The notes under the pieces were generated by a model. The model made no database searches. It worked only from the letters and a program-made list of their open reading frames with translations, and was not told the origin of the DNA. This document shows, piece after piece, positions 52,753 to 61,244 of a DNA stretch of 64,000 bases (within the stretch, counting starts at the first letter, position 1; each line of letters opens with the position of its first letter). The position numbers and the translations under genes are program-made. Source of the DNA: Halogranum amylolyticum (GTDB lineage Archaea; Halobacteriota; Halobacteria; Halobacteriales; Haloferacaceae); contig NZ_FODV01000003.1 of NCBI RefSeq assembly GCF_900110465.1, positions 124,001 to 188,000 on the forward strand, given 5' to 3'.

Positions 52753-53016
52753 ATGTCGGACGACCAGCCACCGATCACGCTCTACCGGCTTCAGGCGTGT
52801 CCCTACTGCGAACGCGTCGTGCGGAAACTACAGGAGTACGACCTCGACTACCGCTCGCGGTTCGTCGAACCGATGCACTCCGACCGGAACGTCGTCAAGC
52901 GTCTCAGTGGCAAACGAAGCGTCCCCGCCATCGTCGACGAGAACACCGGCGTGACGATGTCGGAGTCGGCCAACATCGTCGACTATCTCGAGAAGACCTA
53001 CGGAGGGGCCGCCTGA
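52753..53016 (+). CDS. Glutaredoxin / GST N-terminal-domain protein
   Basis: Thioredoxin-fold protein of 87 aa with the CPYC active site (16-19), and SVPAIVDENTGVTMSESANI typical of the cis-Pro loop and glutathione-S-transferase N-domains. Haloarchaea use gamma-glutamylcysteine instead of glutathione. Its stop overlaps the redoxin start by one base (TGATG), so the two are coupled: a thiol-redox pair. Confidence 0.9.
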   Translation: MSDDQPPITLYRLQACPYCERVVRKLQEYDLDYRSRFVEPMHSDRNVVKRLSGKRSVPAIVDENTGVTMSESANIVDYLEKTYGGAA

Positions 53017-53525
53017 TGGTGGATTTCGACGTGGTCGAACTCGAGGAGACCGACCACGTAGACGTCGGCGAGACCGCCCCCGACTTCGTCCGCCCGCTCG
53101 TCAACGGCGAGTACTGGCAGAACGTCGCGCTCTCGGAACTCACCGACGAGGGACCAGTGCTGCTCGTCTTCCACCCGATGGACGGCGCGTTCCCTTCGAC
53201 GTACGTCTGGAACGAACTCCGCGACCGCGAGTTGGGTGAACACGTCACCGTCGTCGGCTGTTCGATCTCCGACCCCTACACGCACAAGCGGTTCATCGGC
53301 GAGCGAGAGATGAGCTACCGGCTCTTCTCGGATCCGAGCGCCGAGGTCGCCCGCGAGTACGGCATCGACCACGAACTCGACGGAATGGCGGGCATCCGCG
53401 AACCCCGACCGGCGATCTTCCTCCTCGACGAGGATCGAACCGTCCAGTACGCGTGGGTCGCCAGCGAGTGGCCGGAGTTCCCCGACTACGACGAGGTCGA
53501 AGACGCCGTCCAGTCGAACGTGTAA
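53016..53525 (+). CDS. Peroxiredoxin-like protein without peroxidatic Cys
   Basis: Redoxin-fold protein of 169 aa with APDFVRPLVNGEYW near the N-terminus and the strand LLVFHPMDGAFPST. In peroxiredoxins the loop after this strand carries the peroxidatic Cys (Pro-x-Cys-Thr or similar); here that position reads Ser61-Thr62. The only Cys is Cys82 in VVGCSISD. It is therefore unlikely to be a standard peroxidase. Encoded with the upstream CPYC glutaredoxin-like gene. Confidence 0.8.
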   Translation: MVDFDVVELEETDHVDVGETAPDFVRPLVNGEYWQNVALSELTDEGPVLLVFHPMDGAFPSTYVWNELRDRELGEHVTVVGCSISDPYTHKRFIGEREMSYRLFSDPSAEVAREYGIDHELDGMAGIREPRPAIFLLDEDRTVQYAWVASEWPEFPDYDEVEDAVQSNV

Positions 53526-53585
53526 CACCGGATCGTCGTCGACGGATTCAGAGCTTTTTCGAGGGTACGGCACCCACAGACAGCT

Positions 53586-54173
53586 ATGCGAGCGGACGTC
53601 AGTGCGGCCGTCGACGCCGTGGCACGCGGCGAGGCGGTCGTCTACCCGACGGAGACGGTGTACGGACTCGGAGCGGACGCACTCGACGCCGAAGCGATCG
53701 AGCGCGTCTTCGAACTGAAGCGACGGAGCCACGACAAACCGCTCTCGCTCGGCGTCGCCGACGTCGACACCGCGCTCCAGTACACCTACCCGACGCCGAC
53801 CGAGGAGGCGTTCATGCGCGAGTTCCTCCCCGGTCCCGTCACGGTGGTCGTCGAGCGCAGCGAGCAGGTTCCCGACGTGCTCACCTCCGGGAAGCGTCGC
53901 GTCGGTGTCCGCGTCCCCGACCACGAGATCGCCCGCGAGTTGCTCTCGGAGACCGGGCCGCTGACGGCGACGAGCGCCAACGTCAGCGGGTCGCCGAGCG
54001 TCACTCAACTTGCCGACCTCGACGAGCGCATCCGCGAGGGCGTCGGGGCCGTCGTCGACGGCGGCGAGGCGCCCGGCACCGAGAGCACCGTCGTCGACCC
54101 CGGGTCGGGCGTCGTCCACCGCCGGGGCGCGTCGGCAGACGAGATCGAGGCGTGGTTGGCCGACCACACCTGA
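53586..54173 (+). CDS. Threonylcarbamoyl-AMP synthase (Sua5/TsaC)
   Basis: Makes threonylcarbamoyl-AMP for the universal t6A37 modification of ANN-decoding tRNAs. The 195-aa protein has YPTETVYGLGADALDAEAIE, KRRSHDKPLSLGVAD and FLPGPVTVVVERSEQVP, plus TATSANVSGSP at the ATP site. It has no C-terminal Sua5 domain, so it is the short TsaC/YrdC type. Confidence 0.94.
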   Translation: MRADVSAAVDAVARGEAVVYPTETVYGLGADALDAEAIERVFELKRRSHDKPLSLGVADVDTALQYTYPTPTEEAFMREFLPGPVTVVVERSEQVPDVLTSGKRRVGVRVPDHEIARELLSETGPLTATSANVSGSPSVTQLADLDERIREGVGAVVDGGEAPGTESTVVDPGSGVVHRRGASADEIEAWLADHT

Positions 54174-54239
54174 CGGTCCGAGTCATCGACGGTCCGAGCG
54201 ACAGACTCGACTCCCTCGCCGACCGCTCGACCACGACGG

Positions 54240-54935
54240 CTACAACCCCAGCAGCGATCGCAACGAACGGGTCTTCACCCCACACTGACCGCGGTACTCG
54301 CAGCTGTCGCACTTGTCGCTCCCGCGGAGTCGCGGCGGTGGCCCGTCCAACCCTCGAACCGTCCGGAGCGCGAGGCGATAGGCCGCCTTCTTCCGCGTCG
54401 TCAGTCGGACCGTCCGCACGACGCCGTGGGTGGGGTACTCGACGACGGCTCGCGGAACCTCCCGGCGGCGCACCCACGACAGCGCCTTCGCCGCCGCGAC
54501 GGCTCGCACCGCCTGCGGTTCCCAGACGCCTCGGGCGGGCGGGTCGCCGGGCGAGACGAGCACCGGCACCGGTGGCTGCTCCGCGTCGTCCCCGAGCAGT
54601 TTGTGGACGACGCCGCGGCAGTCCTTCCCGGTCAGGAGCACGTCGCGGTCGGCGGGGTCACAGAGGGCGTCGAAGTCGTCGCGGGTGGCGAGTCGGTCGA
54701 GCGCCGTCCGGTACTCCTCGGGAGTGACGTTGACGGGGAGCTCCGAGAGCGTCGCGTCGTCGGCGTCCCGGAGCTCGCGGTAGCGAAAGGCGAGCGAGCG
54801 ACGTTCGGCGACGTCGGCCGGGGGGCCTCGGTCGTCGTCCCGTCGAGCGTAGTAGAGCTGTCGCGGACAGTACGCCGCGTGAGCGAGGTCGCTGAACGGT
54901 ACGTGTGAAGACACGGGACGGAATGGTCGCGGCAT
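54240..54935 (-). CDS. Solitary Cas4-like protein, nuclease motifs apparently lost
   Basis: Protein of 231 aa with the Fe-S cysteines of Cas4: Cys23 in CPRQLYY near the N-terminus and Cys209, 212 and 218 (CDSCEYRGQC). Between them lies the RecB-type core, but at motif II the block reads RGVVHKL (His111 where an Asp is expected) and at motif III, PVPVLVSPGDPP lacks the usual Glu-x-Lys. QAVRAVAAAKAL resembles the following helix. No cas gene or repeat array lies nearby. It could bind DNA or hold a structural Fe-S cluster. A GTG one codon upstream is an alternative start. Confidence 0.72.
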   Translation of the reverse strand: MPRPFRPVSSHVPFSDLAHAAYCPRQLYYARRDDDRGPPADVAERRSLAFRYRELRDADDATLSELPVNVTPEEYRTALDRLATRDDFDALCDPADRDVLLTGKDCRGVVHKLLGDDAEQPPVPVLVSPGDPPARGVWEPQAVRAVAAAKALSWVRRREVPRAVVEYPTHGVVRTVRLTTRKKAAYRLALRTVRGLDGPPPRLRGSDKCDSCEYRGQCGVKTRSLRSLLGL

Positions 54936-55091
54936 CACACTTGAACCGTCGCACCGACTGCCGAGACGACGGAGTCAGTGGCGTCGAGAAACGAGTCGGC
55001 GAGTCGGCGAGCCGACGAGCAAGTGCGCAGTCGAGTCTCGTCGACCGAGAGACGCGTCGCTCACGGGAACGGACACGTCGAAAGAATGTAG

Positions 55092-55691
55092 TCAGAACGA
55101 GACGTCGGTCTCGAGATCCTCGGTCGCTTCGCGGAGACCGTCCTCGCGGGCGTCGCTCGCCATGCGGTTCGTGAGCGCCGAGTCCGTGAACAGTTCCTCG
55201 AACTCGTCGCGGAAGCGGTCGTTCGCCCGCGTGGACTCGAGGTCGGCCTCGACGATCTCGCTGTAGTGAGAGACGACCGTCTCGTCGGTGCCGAGGGCGG
55301 CGGCCCGCTCCTCGATTGACGTCTCCTCGACGAGCAGTCGGCGCAGTTCGTCGAGGTCGACGGGGGCATCGCGGTCGGTCTCGCGTACGAGGTGGAGGTC
55401 CATCCGCGCGTCGAAGACGGTGTCTTCGTCGACGCCGACTGCCGTGGCGATGTCGGCGTCCGACTCGTCCTCGTAGAACCGCTCGACGACCGTGTGGAGG
55501 TCGTCGTCGTCGAGTCCCGAGACGAACGTGTACTTCTCACGCATCGTCCCGACGATCTCTGCGACCCGTACGTCGGTCTGTCCGCCGGTCTCGGTGAGCG
55601 ACCCGCGAGCCTCCTCCTGACTCTCGGTCACCGTGTCCGACCCCGTGGTGTCGATGAAGATGTCACGGAGTTCAGCAGTCTTCTCGTCCAT
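55092..55691 (-). CDS. Conserved haloarchaeal protein, probable cmi4
   Basis: Soluble acidic protein of 199 aa, starting MDEKTAELRDIFIDTTGSDT. From memory this is annotated as conditioned medium-induced protein 4 (cmi4) in other haloarchaea, linked to high cell density. A HTH-like region is visible (about 70-135: DADIATAVGVDEDTVFDARM, RLLVEETSIEERAAALGTDE), two repeats suggesting DNA-binding. No membrane part. Divergent from bioY. Confidence 0.65.
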   Translation of the reverse strand: MDEKTAELRDIFIDTTGSDTVTESQEEARGSLTETGGQTDVRVAEIVGTMREKYTFVSGLDDDDLHTVVERFYEDESDADIATAVGVDEDTVFDARMDLHLVRETDRDAPVDLDELRRLLVEETSIEERAAALGTDETVVSHYSEIVEADLESTRANDRFRDEFEELFTDSALTNRMASDAREDGLREATEDLETDVSF

Positions 55692-55755
55692 TGGTACGGA
55701 TTACACTCTGTGGACGTACTAAAGCCTGTTCCCAAACTGGTTGGGGCAACGGGAG

Positions 55756-55769
55756 GGTTCACGTCAACC
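55756..55769. promoter_or_regulatory. Imperfect palindrome upstream of bioY
   Basis: GGTTCACGTCAACC forms six of seven pairs around its centre. It lies 36-49 bases before the bioY ATG, between the divergent probable cmi4 and bioY genes. A biotin-responsive repressor site is possible; I have no evidence for a particular factor. Confidence 0.35.
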
Positions 55770-55804
55770 AAAGCGTTCAACACAGTTTACACACGAGGAG
55801 GGGT

Positions 55805-56386
55805 ATGGAAACCTCGACCGACTCCGTCGAACTGGTCGGCGACGAAGCCGTCGGCAACCTCGCCCGTGCGGTGCTGTTCGCCGCGCTCATGGGCGCGTTC
55901 GCCTTCGTCTCCTTCCCGAACCCCCTCTCACCGGCGCCGATAACCCTGCAGGTGCTGGGCGTCTTCCTCGCGGGCATCATGCTCGGTCCGCTGTGGGGCG
56001 CCGCCGCGCTGTTGCTCTATCTGGCAGCGGGTGCCGTCGGCGCGCCCGTCTTCGCCGGCGGGGCGTCGGGACTCGGCGTCCTCCTCGCTGAACCGACGCT
56101 GGGCTACCTCTGGTCGTACCCCGTCGCCGCCGCCGTCGTCGGACTCGTCGTCCATCGGGGGTCGCTCGGCGACTACCGCGACACCAGCGTCCCGGTGCTC
56201 GTCGGCGCGATGGTGCTCGGAACGGTCGTCATCTACGCGTTCGGCATCGCCGGACTGATGCTGATCCTCGGACTCGGCCCCGTCGAGGCGTTCATGGCCG
56301 GAGCGGCCGCGTTCATCCCTGCCGAGGCGTTCAAGATCGCCGCCGCCGTCGGCATCGTCCGCTCGGACGCCATCGCGGCGGCGTAG
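55805..56386 (+). CDS. bioY: Biotin transporter substrate-binding subunit BioY
   Basis: S-component of a biotin ECF transporter, 193 aa, six membrane helices. Seen: the FPNPLSPAPITLQVLGVFLA motif of the BioY family, GPLWGAAALLLYLAAGAVGA, and a GYLWSYPVAAAVVGLV helix. Works with EcfA and EcfT encoded downstream: bioY-ecfA-ecfT in one operon, with gaps of about 30 and 15 bases. Confidence 0.94.
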   Translation: METSTDSVELVGDEAVGNLARAVLFAALMGAFAFVSFPNPLSPAPITLQVLGVFLAGIMLGPLWGAAALLLYLAAGAVGAPVFAGGASGLGVLLAEPTLGYLWSYPVAAAVVGLVVHRGSLGDYRDTSVPVLVGAMVLGTVVIYAFGIAGLMLILGLGPVEAFMAGAAAFIPAEAFKIAAAVGIVRSDAIAAA

Positions 56387-56416
56387 ACGACTGAGAGAAA
56401 CGATGAGGAGGAGACG

Positions 56417-57178
56417 ATGATCCGAACCCGCAACCTCACCCATCGCTACGGCGACACGGTCGCCGTCGACGACGTCTCGCTGACGGTTCCCGACGGCGAG
56501 TTCCTCGTCCTCGTCGGCGCCAACGGCTCCGGCAAGACGACGCTCGTCCGCCACTTCAACGGCCTGTTAGACCCCGACGAGGGCGACGTGCTCGTCAACG
56601 ACGTCCCCGTCGGCGACGACCTCGTCGCCGCTCGCACCGCCGTCGGGATGGTGTTTCAGGACCCGCGCGACCAACTCGTCGCCGCCACGGTCGGCGGCGA
56701 CGTCGCCTTCGGCCCGGAGAACCTCGGTCTCTCCCGCGAAGAGATCGACCGCCGCGTCTCGGCGGCGCTGGCCGCGGTCAACCTCGACGGGCGGGCGGAC
56801 GAGAGCGTCCACGAACTCTCCGGGGGCGAACGCGAGCGCGTCGCCGTCGCCGGCGCGCTGGCGATGGAACCGGACCACCTCGTGCTCGACGAGCCGTTCA
56901 CCGGTCTGGACGAACCGGCCCGTCGCTCGGTGCTCGACCGCCTCGAAGCACTCCACACCGGGGGGACGGGCGTCGTCGTCGTCACACACGACCTGCGGGA
57001 CGTCGTCGCGCTCGCCGACCGGGTGGTGGCGATGGCCGACGGCCGCGTCGCCGTCGACGCCGACCCCGAGCGCGCACTCGACGAACTGGCCGGACTGAAC
57101 GTTCGCGTCCCCGACTCGGTCGCTGCCGTCTGCGAGAACGCCCGCGACGTCCTCGACCCCGGACCCGACCACGACTGA
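56417..57178 (+). CDS. ECF transporter ATP-binding subunit (BioM/CbiO type)
   Basis: ABC ATPase of 253 aa that powers biotin uptake. Walker A GANGSGKT (34-41), Q-loop VFQDPRDQLVAATV, signature LSGGERERVAVAGAL, Walker B LVLDEPFTGLD, and H-loop VVTHD. The short spacing to bioY and ecfT shows a single transcript. Only one ATPase gene is present, so it would work as a homodimer. Confidence 0.93.
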   Translation: MIRTRNLTHRYGDTVAVDDVSLTVPDGEFLVLVGANGSGKTTLVRHFNGLLDPDEGDVLVNDVPVGDDLVAARTAVGMVFQDPRDQLVAATVGGDVAFGPENLGLSREEIDRRVSAALAAVNLDGRADESVHELSGGERERVAVAGALAMEPDHLVLDEPFTGLDEPARRSVLDRLEALHTGGTGVVVVTHDLRDVVALADRVVAMADGRVAVDADPERALDELAGLNVRVPDSVAAVCENARDVLDPGPDHD

Positions 57179-57193
57179 CTCTGACCGACACCG

Positions 57194-57898
57194 ATGTTGA
57201 CCTACACGCCCGGCGACACGCTCGCCCACCGCCTCGACCCGCGGACGAAACTCCTCCTCCAGATCACCTTCGTCGCGGCCGCGTTCGCCCACACGACGCC
57301 GCGCAGTCTCGCAGTTCTCACCCTCCTGACCGGGGGGATGCTCGCGCTCTCGCGGGTGTCGCTGCGGACGACGCTCTGGGAGTTCCGCTACGCCCTGCCG
57401 CTCCTCGTCGCCGGTCCGCTCGTCGCCGGGGCGACGCTCGGCGCGCCGTGGTTCGTCGTGAGCGAAGCCGCCCAGACCGCTCTCGCCAGCTACCGGGTCG
57501 TCCTCGCGCTACTCGTCAGCGCGATCTACGTGCGGACCACGTCGCCGCGGCAGTCGCGGGCGGCCATCCAGCACACGATACCGGGGAGAGCGGGGCAGTT
57601 TCTCGGGATGGGCGTCGCGCTCGTCTTCCGCTTTCTGCCGGTACTCCAGTCGGACCTCGCGCGCGTCCGTGAGGCGATGGCTGCCCGCCTCGGTGACGAA
57701 CGACCGGTGCGAGAGCGGATGCAGTTGGTCGCGACGGCAGGGCTGAACCGCGCGTTTCGCCGGGCGGACACGCTCGCACTCGCGCTGCAGGCGCGCTGTC
57801 TGGCGTGGAACCCGACGCTTCCGGAGCTACGGTTCTCGCGACTCGACGCACCGGCAGTTGCGCTGGCGGCAGTTCTTGCGGCCGGCGCGCTGCTCTGA
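57194..57898 (+). CDS. ECF transporter transmembrane subunit (BioN/EcfT type)
   Basis: Membrane scaffold of 234 aa. It starts MLTYTPGDTLAHRLDPRTKL, a motif of EcfT/CbiQ proteins, with four or five helices and a coupling-helix pair rich in Ala-Arg (DLARVREAMAARLGDE), which contacts the ATPase dimer. Last gene of the biotin operon. Confidence 0.9.
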   Translation: MLTYTPGDTLAHRLDPRTKLLLQITFVAAAFAHTTPRSLAVLTLLTGGMLALSRVSLRTTLWEFRYALPLLVAGPLVAGATLGAPWFVVSEAAQTALASYRVVLALLVSAIYVRTTSPRQSRAAIQHTIPGRAGQFLGMGVALVFRFLPVLQSDLARVREAMAARLGDERPVRERMQLVATAGLNRAFRRADTLALALQARCLAWNPTLPELRFSRLDAPAVALAAVLAAGALL

Positions 57899-57951
57899 AC
57901 TCTGGTGCTGCGAGGGGGCGAGTGGGTGAGCCGACCCGCGTCCGGTGACAA

Positions 57952-57959
57952 GATTTAAC
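57952..57959 (+). promoter_or_regulatory. TATA box of the membrane Fe-S oxidoreductase gene
   Basis: GATTTAAC centred 28 bases before ATG 57984. Confidence 0.55.
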
Positions 57960-57983
57960 CGTTCACTATTCGGGTGATTGAGT

Positions 57984-60140
57984 ATGATATTCCTGCAATC
58001 GACAGTCACGCGGGAAACGTTCTGGACTATCGGTCCGGTCGGCAAGGCCGCGTTCTACTTCCTCGCGGCCGCCGCCGTCCTCGTCTTCCTCTACGGCGTT
58101 TACGAGCGGTTCGCCCGGTACACGAGAGGGACCGACGACTGGTTCGAGCGGTTGGACGACGTCGGCACTCGGATCGTCTCCTCGGCCAAGATAGTGCTCT
58201 CGAACGAGAAACAGTTCGACCGGGACCTGTACGGCGGCATCATGCACGCCTTTATCCTCTGGGGCTTTCTCACCCTGCTCATCGGGACGACCATCCTCGG
58301 CATCGACATCGACGGCTATCGCCTCCTCACGGCGCTGCTGACCGGCGAGGAGCAGTCGTTCTTCGTCGGCGATTTCTATCTCTCCTACTCGCTGGTGATG
58401 GACGCGATGGGGTTGCTGTTCGTCGTCGGCGTCGGCATGGCGATCTACCGCCGCTACATCGTCCGTAACCACCGGCTGTGGGGCAAACACACGTCGCTGG
58501 AGGACGACGCGTTCATCTGGACCCTGTTCCTGCTCGGCGTCGGCGGCTACGTGATCGAGGCGCTCCGCATCGTCGGCACCGGCTTTCCCTCCTTCGAGAC
58601 GGTGAGCTTCGTCGGCTACTTCGGCGCGCTCGTCTTCGACGCCGCCGGGATGTCCGCCGGGCAGGCCGAGACGCTCTACTGGTGGGGCTGGTGGTCCCAC
58701 GCACTGCTCGCACTCGGGTTCGTCGCACTCGTCCCCTACGCCAAACCGTTCCACATGATCTCCTCGTTCGCCAACGTCGTCACCCGCGACGAGAAAGCCG
58801 GTCAGCGTCTTCCGGGCGTCCCGGCGGATCTCGCACCCGACGACATCGGCTACACGTCCGTCGAGGACTTCTCGTGGAAGCAGATGCTCGACATGGACGC
58901 CTGCACGAAGTGCGGCCGGTGTTCGGCCGTCTGCCCGGCGAAGGCCTCGGGTCGGCCGCTCGACCCGCGCGACGTCATCCTCGACCTGAAGCAGTACCGC
59001 GACGACCGCGACGCCGGCCGCACCGAGTCGATCGACATCGTCGCCGACGGCGGGACGTCGGTCGTCGACTCGGAGACGATGGAGTCCTGTATGGCCTGTA
59101 TGGCCTGCATGGACGCCTGTCCGGTCGAAATCGAGCACCTGAACCACTTCACGGAGATGAACCGCCGGCTGACCGAGACCGGTCAGATGAAGGAGTCGGT
59201 CCAGGAGACGATGATGAACGTCTTCCAGAACGGCAACACGTTCGGCGAACCCGAGCGCAAGCGCGGCGACTGGACCGACGAACTGGAGTTCGAGGTGCCC
59301 GACGCCCGCGAGGAGGCGGTGGAGTTCCTCTGGTACGTCGGCGACTACCCCTCCTACGACGAGCGCAACCAGCGCGTCGCCCGCTCGATGGCCCGCGTCC
59401 TCCACGAGGCGGACGTCTCCTACGGCATTCTCTACGAGGACGAGAAACACGACGGCAACGACGTCCGCCGGGTCGGCGAAGAAGGTCTCTACGAGATGCT
59501 CGTCGAGGACAACGCCGCCGCCTTCGAGCAGTGCGAGTTCGAGAAGATCGTCTGTACGGACCCCCACTCGTACAACACGTTCACGAACGAGTACCCCGAG
59601 ATGGTCGACGACTTCGACTACCCGGTCTACCACTACACGCAAGTGGTCGAAGAGCTGGTGAACGCGGGACGGTTAGGGCTCGACGGCACCGAACTCGACT
59701 ACGACGTCACCTACCACGATCCGTGTCATCTCGGTCGGTACAACGGCGAGTACGAGGCGCCGCGCGAGGTCATCCGCGCGACGGGCGTCGATCTCGCAGA
59801 GATGCCGCGGAACCGCGACGACTCGTTCTGCTGTGGCGGTGGCGGCGGCGGCCTCTGGATGGACCTCGAAGAGGAGTCGAAACCCAGCGAGGAGCGACTC
59901 CGCGAGGCGCTGGAGGACACCGACGCGGGGGCGGCAGTCGAGAAGTTCGTCGTCGCCTGCCCGATGTGCGGAACGATGTACGAGGACGGACGGAAGACCG
60001 GCGACTTCGAGGACGACGTCGAGATCGTCGACATCACGGAACTGCTCGTCGAGGCGTTCGAGGCGAGAGACGCTCGCGCCCATGCCGGGACGAGCGACTC
60101 GGGCGGAGCCGCCGGCGGACCCGCGACTGCCGACGACTGA
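57984..60140 (+). CDS. Membrane HdrD-like Fe-S oxidoreductase, probable EtfAB:menaquinone oxidoreductase
   Basis: Protein of 718 aa. N-terminal cytochrome b-like domain with five or six membrane helices (about 15-265), two 4Fe-4S motifs, CTKCGRCSAVCP from residue 307 and CMACMACMDACP from 369, and a C-terminal heterodisulfide-reductase-like domain with CCGGGGGGLWMD at 616 and CPMCG further on (the complete CCG motif; the first one appears degenerate). This is the layout of DUF224 proteins shown in other prokaryotes to pass electrons from EtfAB to menaquinone. etfBA lies in the window but 26 kb away, so the pairing is inferred. TATA supports ATG 57984. Confidence 0.85.
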   Translation: MIFLQSTVTRETFWTIGPVGKAAFYFLAAAAVLVFLYGVYERFARYTRGTDDWFERLDDVGTRIVSSAKIVLSNEKQFDRDLYGGIMHAFILWGFLTLLIGTTILGIDIDGYRLLTALLTGEEQSFFVGDFYLSYSLVMDAMGLLFVVGVGMAIYRRYIVRNHRLWGKHTSLEDDAFIWTLFLLGVGGYVIEALRIVGTGFPSFETVSFVGYFGALVFDAAGMSAGQAETLYWWGWWSHALLALGFVALVPYAKPFHMISSFANVVTRDEKAGQRLPGVPADLAPDDIGYTSVEDFSWKQMLDMDACTKCGRCSAVCPAKASGRPLDPRDVILDLKQYRDDRDAGRTESIDIVADGGTSVVDSETMESCMACMACMDACPVEIEHLNHFTEMNRRLTETGQMKESVQETMMNVFQNGNTFGEPERKRGDWTDELEFEVPDAREEAVEFLWYVGDYPSYDERNQRVARSMARVLHEADVSYGILYEDEKHDGNDVRRVGEEGLYEMLVEDNAAAFEQCEFEKIVCTDPHSYNTFTNEYPEMVDDFDYPVYHYTQVVEELVNAGRLGLDGTELDYDVTYHDPCHLGRYNGEYEAPREVIRATGVDLAEMPRNRDDSFCCGGGGGGLWMDLEEESKPSEERLREALEDTDAGAAVEKFVVACPMCGTMYEDGRKTGDFEDDVEIVDITELLVEAFEARDARAHAGTSDSGGAAGGPATADD

Positions 60141-60193
60141 GTCGAGCGGAGGACGCGACGGCCGAAAAATCGAGTGTCGAGGGAAGCGGCGAG

Positions 60194-60649
60194 TTAACTG
60201 TCGTCGTACTCTTTCTTGAACCCGCGGAACTCCGTGCGGTGGGCCTCCTCGTCGGCGAGGATGGTCACCGCGAGATCTTCGGTGACGGGGTCGCCGGCCT
60301 CTTCCGCTGCGTCGACGAGCGAACGGTAGGTCTCGATGGCGTCTTCCTCGGCGTCGAGCACGCCGTCGATCACCGAGAGCACGTTCGTGGTGTCCTCCGG
60401 CGGCTGGAGGCTGTCCTGGTGGGCGGTGAAGTCGGCCGACCCCGGCGGGCGTTCGTCGAGTTGTTTCAGGCGCTGGCCGATCATCTGGGCGTGGTCGAGT
60501 TCCTCTTGGATGTCCGCCTGCAGGGACTCTTTGATCTCCTCGGCGTGGATACCGTCGAGGACGATAGAGTTCGTCATGTAGTTCATGACGGTCTCGATCT
60601 CGTCGCCGTACGCCTTCTTCAGCAGATCGGTGACTTCCTGAGAGGTCAT
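60194..60649 (-). CDS. Ferritin-like di-iron protein
   Basis: Protein of 151 aa, four-helix bundle with a bacterioferritin/DPS-like pattern: YGDEIETVMNYMTNS and EELDHAQMIGQRLKQLDE (Glu and Glu-x2-His), then a second half with DAEEDAIETYRSL and ADEEAHRTEF. Two EX2H-like motifs give a probable di-iron site. Could store iron or protect from oxidative stress. Convergent with the membrane oxidoreductase gene. Confidence 0.85.
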   Translation of the reverse strand: MTSQEVTDLLKKAYGDEIETVMNYMTNSIVLDGIHAEEIKESLQADIQEELDHAQMIGQRLKQLDERPPGSADFTAHQDSLQPPEDTTNVLSVIDGVLDAEEDAIETYRSLVDAAEEAGDPVTEDLAVTILADEEAHRTEFRGFKKEYDDS

Positions 60650-60746
60650 TGCGTACGCACTTCTCTCGGCACGACCAAGAAGGTATCCGCCGAAACGGGA
60701 CCCGGAACCGTCCACCGGTGGGTAACTCGGCGCCCACCCGACCGTG

Positions 60747-61244
60747 TCACCGCTCGCGACGACAGCGGAACGAGACGTCGTCGACCCCGGAGAGTCCGTG
60801 CTCCCGACTCTCGTCGCGGTCCCACCGGAGTTCGGCCCGTTCCTCCTCGCCCGAGAAGCCGGCATCGGCGAAGGGGAACCGGAGCACGAGGTCGTTACGC
60901 CCGTCGTCGTCGACGTCGCGGATGCGGCACGCTCGTGTCGCCTCGGCACCGCCACCGTCGGCGACGACGTCGGGTGCACCGAACCGGTAACGCGTCGCGT
61001 CGGCGGTCGCCACGACGTCGTCGACGTTGGTGACGGCGACGCGGACCTGTCCACGGTCGTGTCGTGGGAGCGGGCCGTCGCCACGGAACGGCGCGACGGA
61101 GACGTCGAGGTCAGCCGGGAAGTGGGCGGTCGCAGTCCCGGCGAAGACGGAGGCGGCCCCGCCGAGAGCGGTGAGACCGGCGAGAGCTCTCAGAAACGTT
61201 CGTCGCTCGCTTCGTGTCGTCGGGGAGTGTGGTGGTCGGATCAC
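60747..61244 (-). CDS. Tat-exported secreted protein of unknown function
   Basis: Protein of about 165 aa from a GTG start. The N-terminus has a twin-arginine signal (SERRTFLRALAGLTALGG), cleaved after ATAHFPADL or nearby. The mature domain (about 50-165) has a small beta-sandwich look (FPADLDVSVAPFRG, VDDDGRNDLVLRFPFADAGF), with an Asp-rich DVDDDGRND segment resembling a calcium or VCBS-type motif. Tat use is common for haloarchaeal secreted proteins. No family recognised; a neighbouring in-frame GTG one codon earlier is also possible. Confidence 0.55.
   Translation of the reverse strand: MIRPPHSPTTRSERRTFLRALAGLTALGGAASVFAGTATAHFPADLDVSVAPFRGDGPLPRHDRGQVRVAVTNVDDVVATADATRYRFGAPDVVADGGGAEATRACRIRDVDDDGRNDLVLRFPFADAGFSGEEERAELRWDRDESREHGLSGVDDVSFRCRRER

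Noticed and set aside
54240..54935. CRISPR locus near the Cas4-like gene
   Set aside because: No direct-repeat array and no other cas gene within 10 kb on either side were noticed.
58478..61033. 851-codon plus-strand frame overlapping the oxidoreductase gene
   Set aside because: It is an Arg-rich shadow in another frame of a gene with clear cytochrome b, Fe-S and CCG motifs and continues antisense through the ferritin-like gene.
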